Below are positions 7,233 through 16,743 of a stretch of DNA of 64,000 bases, piece by piece. The notes beneath the pieces were generated by a model that searched no databases, was not told where the DNA came from, and saw nothing but the letters and a program-made list of their open reading frames with translations. The position numbers and the translations under genes are program-made. The number at the start of each line of letters is the position of its first letter. The stretch's first letter is position 1. This DNA is from Pedobacter sp. KBW06 (GTDB lineage Bacteria > Bacteroidota > Bacteroidia > Sphingobacteriales > Sphingobacteriaceae): NCBI RefSeq assembly GCF_003852525.1, contig NZ_QAJL01000001.1, positions 1,687,268 to 1,751,267 on the forward strand, written 5' to 3'.

Positions 7233-8624
7233 CTATTGCTGCGCATATTCTGAGCTCCAGGTGGTTTCCTCATCCTCCCCTTTCTGACCATCAAGTTTCA
7301 CCACGAAACTTTTTGCAGGGAAATAAGGAGTAATGTGAATGTCCAGGTGGATTTTATCTTTCTGTACTTCATCACGCTCAAAACGCATGATTTTAAAACG
7401 CTCGATCAAACGCTCAGGTCCCTGAATGCCATCCAGGAATTTCACGATCTGTCCGCGGAGGTCCTGTTCTGTCTTAGAAGTCCAGTTTTCAAATGCCCTT
7501 CTGTTCAGGAAGTCGAACAATACTTTGGTCACGTAATCAAATACACGTACTACAGAATAAGTCTGCAGACCGATGTTATCTCCGTTGAACAAGGTCTTGG
7601 CCGAGAAGGCCATTACTTTTCCATACTCGTTTACCATAGGCACCAAACCAATCCTTTCCAGGTGGGAGATCTCGCTTTTCTTCAGGTCAAACTTCACACC
7701 GTCGATATCGTTGATGGCACCATGTTTTTTACCTGCAGTTACCTGCGACATCAGGGTGTAATACATCTTACCAGCCAAAGCTGCAGATCCCGGTACGGTT
7801 AAATCGTCTTCTTCACCTACTTCAGCAACTTTCCCTCTTCCTACCAGCCAGTTACAGGTCATGATGGTATTTGATTTGAAGGCATCGCCACCGGTCAGGT
7901 TCGCAGCTGTAAACAAGTCAATCACATCATCCGGCTGATCAAGATCCGCGAAATCAGTTACGAGCATTGCCTTGTTTTCATAGGCGATCTTGCTCCATTT
8001 TTCTACCACTTTATTGGAGCCCATATAACCAGGGATTACCATTAAAGAGTAGTTCTCGCGAAGGTCAAGCCTGTCGTATTTTTGTTTCAGCTCATCGCTT
8101 ACATAATCGATAAACCTTGGATTGTCCAGGTCTTTGATCTGGTCCATTGAAGCATTCATCATGATCACATTCTTCACTTTGTCTGCTTCTGTATTTTGAT
8201 AGAACAGGTTTACTGAACGGTAGGCCTGCTCCAGCTCTCTGGTACTTTCCAATGCAGAAGCAATGTTCTTATTCAGGTTTTCTTCTGCATTTTTCAATTT
8301 CTCTGTGCTTTTATCTACCATAGAAGCTACAGAATCAGAACCCTCCAATACGTCAATCCACAACTGGATTTTCTTTTTCAGTTCTTCTCTTTCCTTTTTC
8401 TTTTCATCACCGGTCAGGAAGATCTGCTTTCTTGCTTTTCTTTCCGGATTTAAGTTCTGTAAACCATCTACTGTTGCTTCCAACAGATCAAAACCACCTA
8501 CTCTTGCCAGTTTATCCAAACTGTCCTGAAGGGAAAGTTTCTCCTGACTTTGCTTTTCCGCGGGCTTAAATGCCGTTTCCTGTGATGAATCCTGTGCTAT
8601 TTTTTGTTCTTCTGGAGTTGCCAT
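7233..8624 (-). CDS. tssC: T6SS sheath large subunit (TssC/VipB)
   Basis: A 463-aa TssC that assembles with TssB into the contractile sheath around the Hcp tube. Characteristic segments are the Leu/Gly start of the fold (DKLARVGGFDLLEATVDGL), a long charged helical stretch (~60-130), and the conserved body (IPGYMGSNKVVEKW, ~195-210; TIMTCNWLVGRGKVAEVGEED, ~255-275). The C-terminus carries the strand that links neighbouring protomers (KIHLDIHITPYFPAKSFVVKL). It follows tssB by 37 nt and ends the operon at a strong terminator. Length and order fit T6SSiii. Confidence 0.96.
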   Translation of the reverse strand: MATPEEQKIAQDSSQETAFKPAEKQSQEKLSLQDSLDKLARVGGFDLLEATVDGLQNLNPERKARKQIFLTGDEKKKEREELKKKIQLWIDVLEGSDSVASMVDKSTEKLKNAEENLNKNIASALESTRELEQAYRSVNLFYQNTEADKVKNVIMMNASMDQIKDLDNPRFIDYVSDELKQKYDRLDLRENYSLMVIPGYMGSNKVVEKWSKIAYENKAMLVTDFADLDQPDDVIDLFTAANLTGGDAFKSNTIMTCNWLVGRGKVAEVGEEDDLTVPGSAALAGKMYYTLMSQVTAGKKHGAINDIDGVKFDLKKSEISHLERIGLVPMVNEYGKVMAFSAKTLFNGDNIGLQTYSVVRVFDYVTKVLFDFLNRRAFENWTSKTEQDLRGQIVKFLDGIQGPERLIERFKIMRFERDEVQKDKIHLDIHITPYFPAKSFVVKLDGQKGEDEETTWSSEYAQQ

Positions 8625-8661
8625 GCTAATATTTTTAAGTCGTTCTTCGGGGATTACTGAA

Positions 8662-9108
8662 TTATTTATTCTCTTCTAATTCAGCCACAAAATTTTTCAA
8701 AGCACTGATAAAAGCACTTTTTGTTTCTTCATCATCAAGCGTAGCTTTCAAAGTCTTGTTCGACTTCAGTTGCTTGATCACATTCAGGGACATTTCCCTT
8801 TCGATGTTCACATTGCTCAGGTGGGTACTTTGGGTGATGATGTGCTTCACGGCAAAGTCACCAAGGTTGCTGAAATGAAGGGTCTCAGGTGTGGTAGATC
8901 CGTCTTCTCTTTCAAATGCAACATTTACCTTTGGTTTATAATGGTTAAAAACTTCCTGTACAGTTTTCAAACCCTCTACTTTTTCAGGCTTGATCGGATC
9001 ATTATCTGTCAGCTTCTGTATGAATAAAGTTTTATTATAGGCAATGTCTGCAAACGCTTCGGAGGTATCTATTTTTCTTTCGTTACCGCCAATTTCATAG
9101 TTAAACAT
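8662..9108 (-). CDS. tssB: T6SS sheath small subunit (TssB/VipA)
   Basis: A 148-aa TssB, partner of TssC in the sheath. The segment EVFNHYKPKVNVAFEREDG (~50-70) matches the TssB pattern in which a conserved strand interleaves with TssC, and the C-terminal helices (KTLKATLDDEETKSAFISAL) are those that contact ClpV and TssC. It is followed by tssC after 37 nt and preceded by clpV with a 74-nt AT-rich gap that might hold an extra promoter, although I see no consensus there. Confidence 0.94.
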   Translation of the reverse strand: MFNYEIGGNERKIDTSEAFADIAYNKTLFIQKLTDNDPIKPEKVEGLKTVQEVFNHYKPKVNVAFEREDGSTTPETLHFSNLGDFAVKHIITQSTHLSNVNIEREMSLNVIKQLKSNKTLKATLDDEETKSAFISALKNFVAELEENK

Positions 9109-9182
9109 AGTGTTGATATTTAAGGGTTTAAGATCTTTTTTTTATTAAAAATATTGAATTTAATTAAGAAAACATTATTTAC

Positions 9183-11699
9183 CTATATTTTGTTTTCCAG
9201 TTCAGTTACAGCGCTTTGACCGATAATTTCCCATTCCAGACGCTCCTCGTTTTCGTGTTTTTTAATCACAATCAGGTTTCCTTTTTTCAGTTCTCCGGAG
9301 ATGATATATTTGGAAATCGGCCTTCTCAGCTCATTCCTGATCACTCCCGACAACTGCCTGGCACCGTATTTTGGGGTAAAACCACTCAGGGCCAGCATCC
9401 TGACCGCTTCCGGTTCTATCTCAAAAGCAATGCCTTGTTTGTCCAGTGCATCGATTAAGCTCTTCAGCTGAATTTCAAAGATGCGCACCACATTGTGCTC
9501 TGAAATCGGTGCAAAAGGCACAATCTCCGATAAACGCGCTAAAAACTCAGGTCTGAAATGTCGGGCCATGATTTCCATCAGCTGTTGTGAAGTAGGGATC
9601 TCTCCTTTGGCCACCTGCTCCGCAATCCATTCACTTCCAATATTCGAAGTAAACAAGATCAGGGAGTTGGAGAAGTCACCTTCTTTACCCAACCTGTCGT
9701 GCATATGTCCTTCATCTAAAATCTGAAGGAAAGTATCAAAGACCGAAGGGTGTGCTTTTTCAATCTCATCAAAGAGCAGGACCGAATAAGGCTGCTGCCT
9801 GATTTTATTCACCAATAAACCACCTTCTTCATAACCCACATATCCCGGAGGCGCACCATACAGCAAGGCTGCAGAATGTTCTTCCTTAAATTCGGACATG
9901 TCAAAACGGATCATTGCTTTCTCATCATTAAAGAGAAACTCGGCGATGGATTTGGCAAGTTCTGTTTTACCGGTTCCTGTTGGCCCCAATAAGAAAAACG
10001 ATCCGATCGGTTGTCCTTTTTTGTTCAGTCCGCTTCGGGATTCCAGAATCGCATCCGAAACCGCCCTTAAAGCCTGGTCCTGTCCAACTACCCTTCGCTT
10101 CAGAAACTGCTCCATATTCAGGAGTTTTTCTTTTTCCTGAGCCTGGATTTTTCCTAAAGGAATTCCGGTTTTATAAGACACCACAGAAGCGATGTCCTGC
10201 TTGTGGACTTCATCCGTTTTCTGCGCTGCCAGTAATTTTAACGCTGCCAGGTTCTTGCTCAGGTAATCCCGATACTCTTCGATCGTTTCAAAGGCTTCTA
10301 CCTGCGTTTCGTCGGTCAGCTGACCCAGCAGCACCGGGCTCACCTTATCCATCAGCTGGCTGTACAACCAGCGGTAATCTGCCAGCCTGGTTTCGGCTTC
10401 TTCTTCCAAAGTTTCCAGCTCGTTAAGCCTGGCGGACAATTCTTCCAAAACTTTGTCAGAAGTATCGTTCATCATTTTCATGGCGGCCATGGTCCTGTCC
10501 AGCAAGTCAAAAGCGGAATCCGGCAGACGGCGGTCTTTCATATAACGTTTTGCCAGCCTCACACATTCAGGGATCGAATCCGGCTGAATTTTCAGCTGGT
10601 GGTGGTCCTCATATTTTTCCTTTAGTTTCTCCAGCATTTTAATCGCTGAAGCCTCATTCGGTTCATTGACCTGCAGCACTTCAAACCTTCTGCTGAAAGC
10701 CTGTTCAGGTTCTATAATTTTACGGTATTCATCAATCGTGGTTGCACCGATCACGGTGATTTCTCCTCTGGCCAGTTCCGGTTTGAGCAAATTGCCCACT
10801 CCCCCACCAATAGGACCTTTATTGTCAAGAAGGGTATGGATCTCATCAATAAACAACACCGCTTTATCAAATTGTTTGATCTCTTTCAGGATGTTCTTCA
10901 GGCGGTCTTCAATCTCCCCCTTATAAGAAGCGCCTGCGATTAATGAACCCAGGTCGAGTTCAAAAAGCTGAACTCCTTTGAGCAGTTCAGGAACGTTATC
11001 TGCAATGACATCCTGTGCAAAACCATCCACAAGCGCAGTTTTACCTACCCCTGCATCACCGGTGATGATCACATTCGGTTTGGTGCGCCTGCAAAGGATC
11101 TCCATGATCATCCTTGCTTCCCGGTCCCTGCCGATGATCGGATCTGTCTTTCCATCTCTGGCAAGGGCAATCCGGTCGATACAGTATTTGTGCAATGCAC
11201 TTGCTGCACCCGAAGATTTAGCTTCTTTCCCAGCTCCTCCTGCCGGGGAAACCACCTGCTGAATTTCTTCATCCTTGATGTACAGGTCCAGCAGTTCTCT
11301 TTCCCTGATCGGGAATGATTTCAACTCATCTGGTTTAAAACCGATGGTAGGCTTACACAATGCCGTAAGGACGCATACCGGTGTAATCAGGTCCAGCCCC
11401 AGCTTGATCCGGATGTGATCCGCTTCTTCAAAAACCTTTGCAATCTCCGGACTTCCTTTGACTTCGTCCGGAGCCGAAGCCGTCTTATCCAGTTCTTCGA
11501 TTCTTACTTCTGCCCATTCGCTGATGTATTCCTCATCTTTGCCGATAGACGATAAAAACTGTCTCAAGCCCACCTCTTTATGCATCAACCCTTTCAACAG
11601 GTGTGCCGCAGTAAATTCCGGGTTATGGTATTCCTTAGCCAAAGATTGTGCAACCCTGATGGCTAATTTTACTGATTCACTGATATTTGTAAGACTCAT
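9183..11699 (-). CDS. tssH: T6SS AAA+ unfoldase ClpV (TssH)
   Basis: An 838-aa ClpB/ClpV-type ATPase that disassembles the contracted TssBC sheath. It has a Clp-N repeat region (1-150), a first AAA+ module with Walker A GDAGVGKT (~216) and DEIH Walker B, a middle helical region (~410-520), and a second AAA+ module with GPTGTGKTE (~573) and FDEIEKAHP. A ClpB C-terminal domain follows (~740-825). The N-domain differs from that of ClpB chaperones and the gene is next to tssB-tssC, which supports ClpV over ClpB. It begins 10 nt after tssR. Confidence 0.96.
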   Translation of the reverse strand: MSLTNISESVKLAIRVAQSLAKEYHNPEFTAAHLLKGLMHKEVGLRQFLSSIGKDEEYISEWAEVRIEELDKTASAPDEVKGSPEIAKVFEEADHIRIKLGLDLITPVCVLTALCKPTIGFKPDELKSFPIRERELLDLYIKDEEIQQVVSPAGGAGKEAKSSGAASALHKYCIDRIALARDGKTDPIIGRDREARMIMEILCRRTKPNVIITGDAGVGKTALVDGFAQDVIADNVPELLKGVQLFELDLGSLIAGASYKGEIEDRLKNILKEIKQFDKAVLFIDEIHTLLDNKGPIGGGVGNLLKPELARGEITVIGATTIDEYRKIIEPEQAFSRRFEVLQVNEPNEASAIKMLEKLKEKYEDHHQLKIQPDSIPECVRLAKRYMKDRRLPDSAFDLLDRTMAAMKMMNDTSDKVLEELSARLNELETLEEEAETRLADYRWLYSQLMDKVSPVLLGQLTDETQVEAFETIEEYRDYLSKNLAALKLLAAQKTDEVHKQDIASVVSYKTGIPLGKIQAQEKEKLLNMEQFLKRRVVGQDQALRAVSDAILESRSGLNKKGQPIGSFFLLGPTGTGKTELAKSIAEFLFNDEKAMIRFDMSEFKEEHSAALLYGAPPGYVGYEEGGLLVNKIRQQPYSVLLFDEIEKAHPSVFDTFLQILDEGHMHDRLGKEGDFSNSLILFTSNIGSEWIAEQVAKGEIPTSQQLMEIMARHFRPEFLARLSEIVPFAPISEHNVVRIFEIQLKSLIDALDKQGIAFEIEPEAVRMLALSGFTPKYGARQLSGVIRNELRRPISKYIISGELKKGNLIVIKKHENEERLEWEIIGQSAVTELENKI

Positions 11700-11709
11700 A
11701 ATTTAAATG

Positions 11710-14067
11710 CTAAGGGGTTTCTTTTTCAACAGGTGCAACAAAATTCTGCTCCGTGATGTAGTAATAAGTCTTTCCGTTGGAAATGAACTGCTGACCAACC
11801 TGAGTACTTCTCTTGATGCGCTCACTCGAACCGATCAAAAATTTCAAATAGTTCTCAAAATCTACCTGCGGCATTTTACTTCCTCTCTTCAAATCCACCA
11901 CCGTGTATTTGTTTAACAGGTCATTTTGAATCGGTAAACCCGTTACCGTCCTGAAATATTTGGCCAGGCTCATTTTCCTGATGTCGCTGTTGGAAACGTC
12001 CATGTCTAACAACTGACGTTGAATATTGATGTAATTCTTTACCAGTTTACTTCTGAAGGAAGACTGATCCGGCTGAAGGTTCTGACCGATCATTAAAGAA
12101 AAAATATCGTTCAGTTGTTTGAATTCCATGGTATTTAAGACCACCGAGTATTGCAACAGGGACTTATTCTTGGCCACAATGTCGTCGGCAACTGAATTGG
12201 TCATGTAATATTTAAATGCATTGTGCGGCATTTTATCCGCTACATCACCATATACCGGAGCTTCCAGCTGTGATTCTACGGTAACCGATAAATTCTTGCG
12301 TTCTATCCCGGTTAAGCGGAAGGCACTATCCAGGGAGCTGATCTGGCTGTTGATGTCCATATCCGTTTCTTTGATGAAACGTTTCAGGGCAATGTTCATG
12401 GATTCCGCAGAATTCACAGATCCTTTTGTCGGGAAAACTACCCCACCCTGAATCAAACTGTTTTTAGGGTAATCCAGGTAGTAAGAAATGGAATCCAGTT
12501 TACTTGTATTGTAAGCCTGAGTACTATTTAATCCTTCTCCTTTTACCAAAAATCTTTTCTTTCTGTCTGCCGCATAAACTGCTGCGTCAGATACTAATTT
12601 CTTAGACTGCAATACAAAGTTGTTAAACAACTGATCGTAATCGCTATACATCTGGATGGCCAGCAATCTCGCGTCTACCTGTGCAAAATCTTCTGTCAGC
12701 TGGTTCAAACGGTAAGCTGTAGCACCTTCATTTCCGGTACTTCCGATCAATACGATCAGGTTGGTTTCATTATGGTGATTTTTTAACAGGTTTAAGCCTG
12801 CTTTAATCCCATCATAAACCGGCTGGTGGGCAATCCTTCCATTGCATCCTTCTGTTTTCTTCGCTTCTTTAGAAAGGAAAGACATCAGTGTTCTGTAATC
12901 CGGGGATAAAGACGGAGAACTTAAAATTCCTGTAGCCGCGCAACTTACCCCATCTCTGTAAACCACAGCACCATAGCTTAAATTGTGTTTTTTACCATAT
13001 TCATTGAAAACATTTTCAAATGACTGAATCGTGTTCGTCAATCCGGAGAAATACCTGGTCATCGGACTTCCGCCGTCGACTACAAAAACCACATTGATTT
13101 TATGAATGTTCTTTCTCAGGTCAAGATAGCTCAGGTAAGGCAATGCCGAACCGCTGATCGTGATGACTTTATTGTCAGACTTGTTGTATACATCGGCTGC
13201 AGTTCCCAATACATAACGTCCGTTTCCTTCTTCCGCAACTACCGGAGAGCTTCTCAGGATCAGGTCGTTTGTACCCAGAAGCGGGTCCATATGTACGCCA
13301 TGAAGGGCGAAAGCCACAGAATCACTTTGTTCGTAAGAGTTGATCTGTAAAGGAGAAATGAATAACCTGTTCCCCCAGTTATGAACTGCATCCGCTGCAA
13401 TCCATCCATAAACACTTTTTCTGGCACTATCTGCCACGAGCTGATCTTCATTTCCAATCAGGTATTTCTTTCCATCTTCAGATTTTTTGAAAATGTAAGA
13501 GATCTCATGCAGCCTTATTTTTGCCGAACGTTGTTTCAACTCCGGAGAATTGTAAACATAAGCAGAATCGGTATTGTCATAATAGAACTTAGACTCTGTC
13601 ATCGGCATTTTACCATTGATCACAGCGATGGATTTCTCCGGATAACCGGATTTCTGATTGGAATAAGAACGCTGCCAAAGCAAAAGCTTTGACTTCGGAA
13701 TCCAGCCATAGCTGATCGCGCTTTTTTTATCATTGATCTTTCTGCCCCTGATCATTCCTGCTTTGTACTTGATCAGTTTCAGGTATCCGTTTTCTTCTTT
13801 GGATACATAAAAAGGCTCCATAAAGTTCAGTTTCTTCATGATCAGACTTCCGCCCGGAGCGGTGGTCGTATAGTTTTCATCCCTGTCGGAAAAAACGATC
13901 CAGGGTAAGTTTGTCGTTTTGCCGTCGGTACTTAAATCCGTATTCGCAGATGGCTTTTCGAAAGCCTTGGGCATATATTTTACTTTCTTCCCAAATGCTG
14001 CCGGCGACTGTGCCATAACAAAAGCAGCTTGGGTGATGAGTACTAAGAGGGAGATAATTCGTTTCAT
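11710..14067 (-). CDS. tssR: T6SSiii periplasmic protein TssR
   Basis: A 785-aa protein with a cleavable signal peptide (MKRIISLLVLITQAAFVMAQ). A central von Willebrand A-like domain starts with VVFVVDGGSPM (~332), which resembles a MIDAS DxGxS motif, and contains LIVLIGSTGNEG (~430). TssR is one of the envelope proteins that replace TssJLM in Bacteroidota T6SS. The N-terminal part has SH3-like repeated segments (MEPFYVSKEENGYLKLIKY; SKLLLWQRSY). The gene is 6 nt after tssP and 10 nt before clpV, so it is translated with the core operon. Confidence 0.9.
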   Translation of the reverse strand: MKRIISLLVLITQAAFVMAQSPAAFGKKVKYMPKAFEKPSANTDLSTDGKTTNLPWIVFSDRDENYTTTAPGGSLIMKKLNFMEPFYVSKEENGYLKLIKYKAGMIRGRKINDKKSAISYGWIPKSKLLLWQRSYSNQKSGYPEKSIAVINGKMPMTESKFYYDNTDSAYVYNSPELKQRSAKIRLHEISYIFKKSEDGKKYLIGNEDQLVADSARKSVYGWIAADAVHNWGNRLFISPLQINSYEQSDSVAFALHGVHMDPLLGTNDLILRSSPVVAEEGNGRYVLGTAADVYNKSDNKVITISGSALPYLSYLDLRKNIHKINVVFVVDGGSPMTRYFSGLTNTIQSFENVFNEYGKKHNLSYGAVVYRDGVSCAATGILSSPSLSPDYRTLMSFLSKEAKKTEGCNGRIAHQPVYDGIKAGLNLLKNHHNETNLIVLIGSTGNEGATAYRLNQLTEDFAQVDARLLAIQMYSDYDQLFNNFVLQSKKLVSDAAVYAADRKKRFLVKGEGLNSTQAYNTSKLDSISYYLDYPKNSLIQGGVVFPTKGSVNSAESMNIALKRFIKETDMDINSQISSLDSAFRLTGIERKNLSVTVESQLEAPVYGDVADKMPHNAFKYYMTNSVADDIVAKNKSLLQYSVVLNTMEFKQLNDIFSLMIGQNLQPDQSSFRSKLVKNYINIQRQLLDMDVSNSDIRKMSLAKYFRTVTGLPIQNDLLNKYTVVDLKRGSKMPQVDFENYLKFLIGSSERIKRSTQVGQQFISNGKTYYYITEQNFVAPVEKETP

Positions 14068-14073
14068 AGATGG

Positions 14074-15018
14074 TTATTTTACGGTCTTGGCTGAATGTTG
14101 TTTGATATTTACCAGGATGGCACAGTTAGAAGTAGGGCTGATGGTCAGTTGTGCTTCATCTACGACGATTTCACCACCAAAAGTTAATCCCATACAGTAA
14201 GAATAAAAGTCGCTGGACTTTTTCACGTTATCCTGTTCTACAGCAACAGTCACCTTTTCGCTGTTGCACATATATTTCCTTGTCAGGTAATAATAATTAG
14301 AGTTAAAGTCAGCACCATTGGCAATGGCCTGCAGCCTCGCCCTGATGTCATCAATCACTTTACGTTCACCTTCTCCCGGCAATACCAGTTCAGTATCGAT
14401 CACTGCGTTCGGATCGGTAATAAAGATCTTATGGTACACTGGTCTGTGTCCTCTGTCGGTGGTGAGCTTCACCATGTATTCTCCCGGTGCATGGAAAGTG
14501 TACAATGCAGTTCTTCCTTTCACATCCACACGTCCTGTTTCTCCAAAAGCCCATTCATATAAACCGGCTTTTCCTTCGGCTTCGAGTCTGACCTCTTCAT
14601 TAACCACACCCGAGGTAGGACCGTTAATGCTCACTACGGTATCAACGGCCATACTTACCGTATCCCTTATATTTACCGGGAATTGCTCGCGCAGCTCTCC
14701 GTCAACGGTTAACCTTACGATGTAAGAACCTGATTTCAGATAGCGGTAGCTTCCGTTTTGCGTATTCGATTTGGCGCCATTACCAAATTCCCAGAGCCAT
14801 TTTTTGGCATTTTTTGTATTGTCTGTAAATACAAGGTCTTCATTTAGGTAAAGCTCATCTTTTAAGATCCTTGCATCAACATTACGTTTATCAAAGACGG
14901 AGCTCTTAAAGAAAAAGATGATTGCTGCGAGAACGAGTATTGCGATAAATATGTACAGGAATATATATCCCTGCGAATTACTGCTCACTGATTTTCCATT
15001 GGTAGTGGTATCGGCCAT
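14074..15018 (-). CDS. tssP: T6SSiii envelope protein TssP (PKD-like repeats)
   Basis: A 314-aa bitopic inner-membrane protein. A short cytoplasmic tail and one membrane helix (YIFLYIFIAILVLAAIIFFF, ~18-37) lead into periplasmic PKD-like beta domains, with WLWEFGNGAKS...SYIVRLTV (~70-105) and YEWAFGETG...GEYMVKLTT (~155-190). The C-terminal region is unassigned. This layout matches TssP of the T6SSiii trans-envelope complex. It lies between tssO and tssR with very short gaps. The assignment rests on layout and neighbourhood, so confidence is a little lower than for the sheath genes. Confidence 0.85.
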   Translation of the reverse strand: MADTTTNGKSVSSNSQGYIFLYIFIAILVLAAIIFFFKSSVFDKRNVDARILKDELYLNEDLVFTDNTKNAKKWLWEFGNGAKSNTQNGSYRYLKSGSYIVRLTVDGELREQFPVNIRDTVSMAVDTVVSINGPTSGVVNEEVRLEAEGKAGLYEWAFGETGRVDVKGRTALYTFHAPGEYMVKLTTDRGHRPVYHKIFITDPNAVIDTELVLPGEGERKVIDDIRARLQAIANGADFNSNYYYLTRKYMCNSEKVTVAVEQDNVKKSSDFYSYCMGLTFGGEIVVDEAQLTISPTSNCAILVNIKQHSAKTVK

Positions 15019-15054
15019 ATGCTTGTGGTTTGATTGTTTTTATTCGGTTATTTC

Positions 15055-15543
15055 TTATTTCTGGTTGCCCATGGTTTGTTTCAAACGATCGGTAGACAGG
15101 TTACAGTCCTTCAGGGAATTTTCGACTATTTTCATGTCATTGTTATTTCCTTTCAGTTCTCTCCTATCGTAAAAAAAGTCATTGTACAACTGTGAGGCCT
15201 GAAGAAATGTTTTATAGCGTAAGTCTGAAGCCCTTCTCTCGTAATTTGACTTGATGGAGTTCAGCGAGTTCTTGATGTCATTCTCCAGGAAAACAGCTTG
15301 CACCCCCGGATCGAAACTGATGATTTGTTTATAAGTCGTGTCTACTGTAGCACGCTGATCTTTGACTATTTCTTCAAATTCCGCATTCTGCGACAACTTA
15401 TCTGCGAGGTCCTGTTTGGACACCATCCTACCATCTCCATAATCGTGGAAAAGGCCGAAGCTCAAAAGTGTAGCGGTAAACAGGAAAATTCCGATAAAAA
15501 ACAAAAACTGCTCTCTTCTTTCTTTTATACTAAGTTTGATCAT
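15055..15543 (-). CDS. T6SSiii membrane protein, TssO-like (second copy)
   Basis: A 162-aa protein with an N-terminal membrane helix (FLFFIGIFLFTATLLSFGLF, ~14-33) and a long periplasmic coiled-coil-rich region. Size and layout fit TssO of Bacteroidota T6SS. It lies 5 nt downstream of a second protein of the same plan, so this locus carries two TssO-like proteins. Sequence similarity between the two is limited by eye, and this one could be a distinct subunit. No lipobox is present, so it is not TssQ. Confidence 0.78.
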   Translation of the reverse strand: MIKLSIKERREQFLFFIGIFLFTATLLSFGLFHDYGDGRMVSKQDLADKLSQNAEFEEIVKDQRATVDTTYKQIISFDPGVQAVFLENDIKNSLNSIKSNYERRASDLRYKTFLQASQLYNDFFYDRRELKGNNNDMKIVENSLKDCNLSTDRLKQTMGNQK

Positions 15544-15548
15544 CGTGC

Positions 15549-16073
15549 TTATTTAAATATTCCTGATTTCAATTTCTTGTTTCCGGCCAGATTTGTCTTA
15601 CGGCAAGATTCCAACTGGTACTTTAAGCGCGCGATGGCCACTTTCGTCCCCAATAAAGAATCCTGAATCACTGCCATCTGTACGACATCATCGGTCATCT
15701 TTTTGTAGAGCTGAAAACTGCCGGCATCCGACTTCTGTTCTTTGATGATTTCCCGGATCCTGAAGTTTTTGTTCTGGATGTCTTCCAGTATGATCGCCTG
15801 ATTGTTCATTTCAACAGAACCAATAACAGTAGAACCGTTTTTGGACAATTGCTGGAAGCGCTGCAGGATCATGTCAAAATTGGTGTTGATCTCTTTTCTT
15901 TTGGCGAGCAGCATATCTGTTTGCTTCACTTCCTTTTCCAGCAACTGGTATTCAAATTTTGAGGATACAAAAAACAGGTATACACAAAGAATTGCAAAAG
16001 AAGTAAGCAGGATAAAGTTTAAAACAAAGAGCCGGTAAGATCTGCTAAGTTCCTGAGCGTTGATTGGTTTCAT
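15549..16073 (-). CDS. tssO: T6SSiii membrane protein TssO (first copy)
   Basis: A 174-aa bitopic protein. It has a cytoplasmic start, one membrane helix (LFVLNFILLTSFAILCVYLF, ~15-34), and then helices with heptad-like spacing (VKQTDMLLAKRKEINTNFDM) in the periplasm. It fits TssO, a part of the TssNOPQR membrane complex. It is the first gene of the seven-gene minus-strand core operon. Its start is divergent from tssE across ~150 nt of AT-rich DNA that must contain promoters for both directions, though no clean consensus is visible. Confidence 0.82.
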   Translation of the reverse strand: MKPINAQELSRSYRLFVLNFILLTSFAILCVYLFFVSSKFEYQLLEKEVKQTDMLLAKRKEINTNFDMILQRFQQLSKNGSTVIGSVEMNNQAIILEDIQNKNFRIREIIKEQKSDAGSFQLYKKMTDDVVQMAVIQDSLLGTKVAIARLKYQLESCRKTNLAGNKKLKSGIFK

Positions 16074-16225
16074 AGTGGGATGGTTGGTTTGGCATTGAGC
16101 TGCATTAAGTTTTTAAATACGAAAACATATTTTTATAATTTTCTTATAACGTCACCCTATTTCATTTTTTGGACGTAATATTGATTAACCATTTACCAAT
16201 TATTGTTCCATTTAAGCATAACGCC

Positions 16226-16660
16226 ATGTCAGATTTCTTATACAATAAACCATTTCGACTAAAAAACATCTTCGAAAACAAGGATTTAAAAGAGGCTGAT
16301 ATAGGGAAATCTATCTCTCAGAACATAGAACTCATCATTTTCACCAGGTATGGGGAACACCGGCACAACCGCAATTTCGGATGCGAAATCTGGGACCTGG
16401 ATTTCGAATTAATTGTAAGTGAAACCACCTGGGAAGAAAAATTCCGGCAATCCTTATTGCGTTCCATCACGCAATATGAGCCCAGATTGTACCAGGTAGA
16501 GGTAGAAATTAAAATGAGTGAGGTAGAGAAGATATTTTCCATCAGAAATGTTACAGAAATTAAGAAAAAGGTAGATATCTCTATCTGGGGAAAAATGAAT
16601 ATAACAGGAGAAAAATATTATTTCAACACTGGTCTGTTTTTAAGCCCATTATCCAGCTAA
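16226..16660 (+). CDS. tssE: T6SS baseplate protein TssE (gp25-like)
   Basis: A 144-aa gp25-like protein from the start MSDFLYNKPF. An ATG 57 nt upstream is in frame but would add a non-conserved stretch, so the inner start is preferred. The gp25 hallmark is the segment around FTRYGEHRHNRNFGCEIWDLDF (~40-60), where family members have an EPR-like motif later (here QYEPRLYQVEVEI, ~88-100). TssE initiates sheath assembly at the baseplate. It is followed by tssF after 83 nt on the same strand. Confidence 0.9.
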   Translation: MSDFLYNKPFRLKNIFENKDLKEADIGKSISQNIELIIFTRYGEHRHNRNFGCEIWDLDFELIVSETTWEEKFRQSLLRSITQYEPRLYQVEVEIKMSEVEKIFSIRNVTEIKKKVDISIWGKMNITGEKYYFNTGLFLSPLSS

Positions 16661-16743
16661 ATCAAATTGTTCTATTTTAAGGATACTATGCACACAATTA
16701 TAGACAGTCCCATTAATCCATCAAATTAATCATTCTCTAAAAG

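Noticed and set aside
9183..11699. ClpB chaperone instead of ClpV
   Set aside because: The N-domain is diverged and the gene is inside the tssR-tssB operon, so ClpV is much more likely.
16169..16225. Longer N-terminus for TssE
   Set aside because: The extra 19 residues have no match to the usual gp25-like start; MSDFLYNKPF is the natural beginning.
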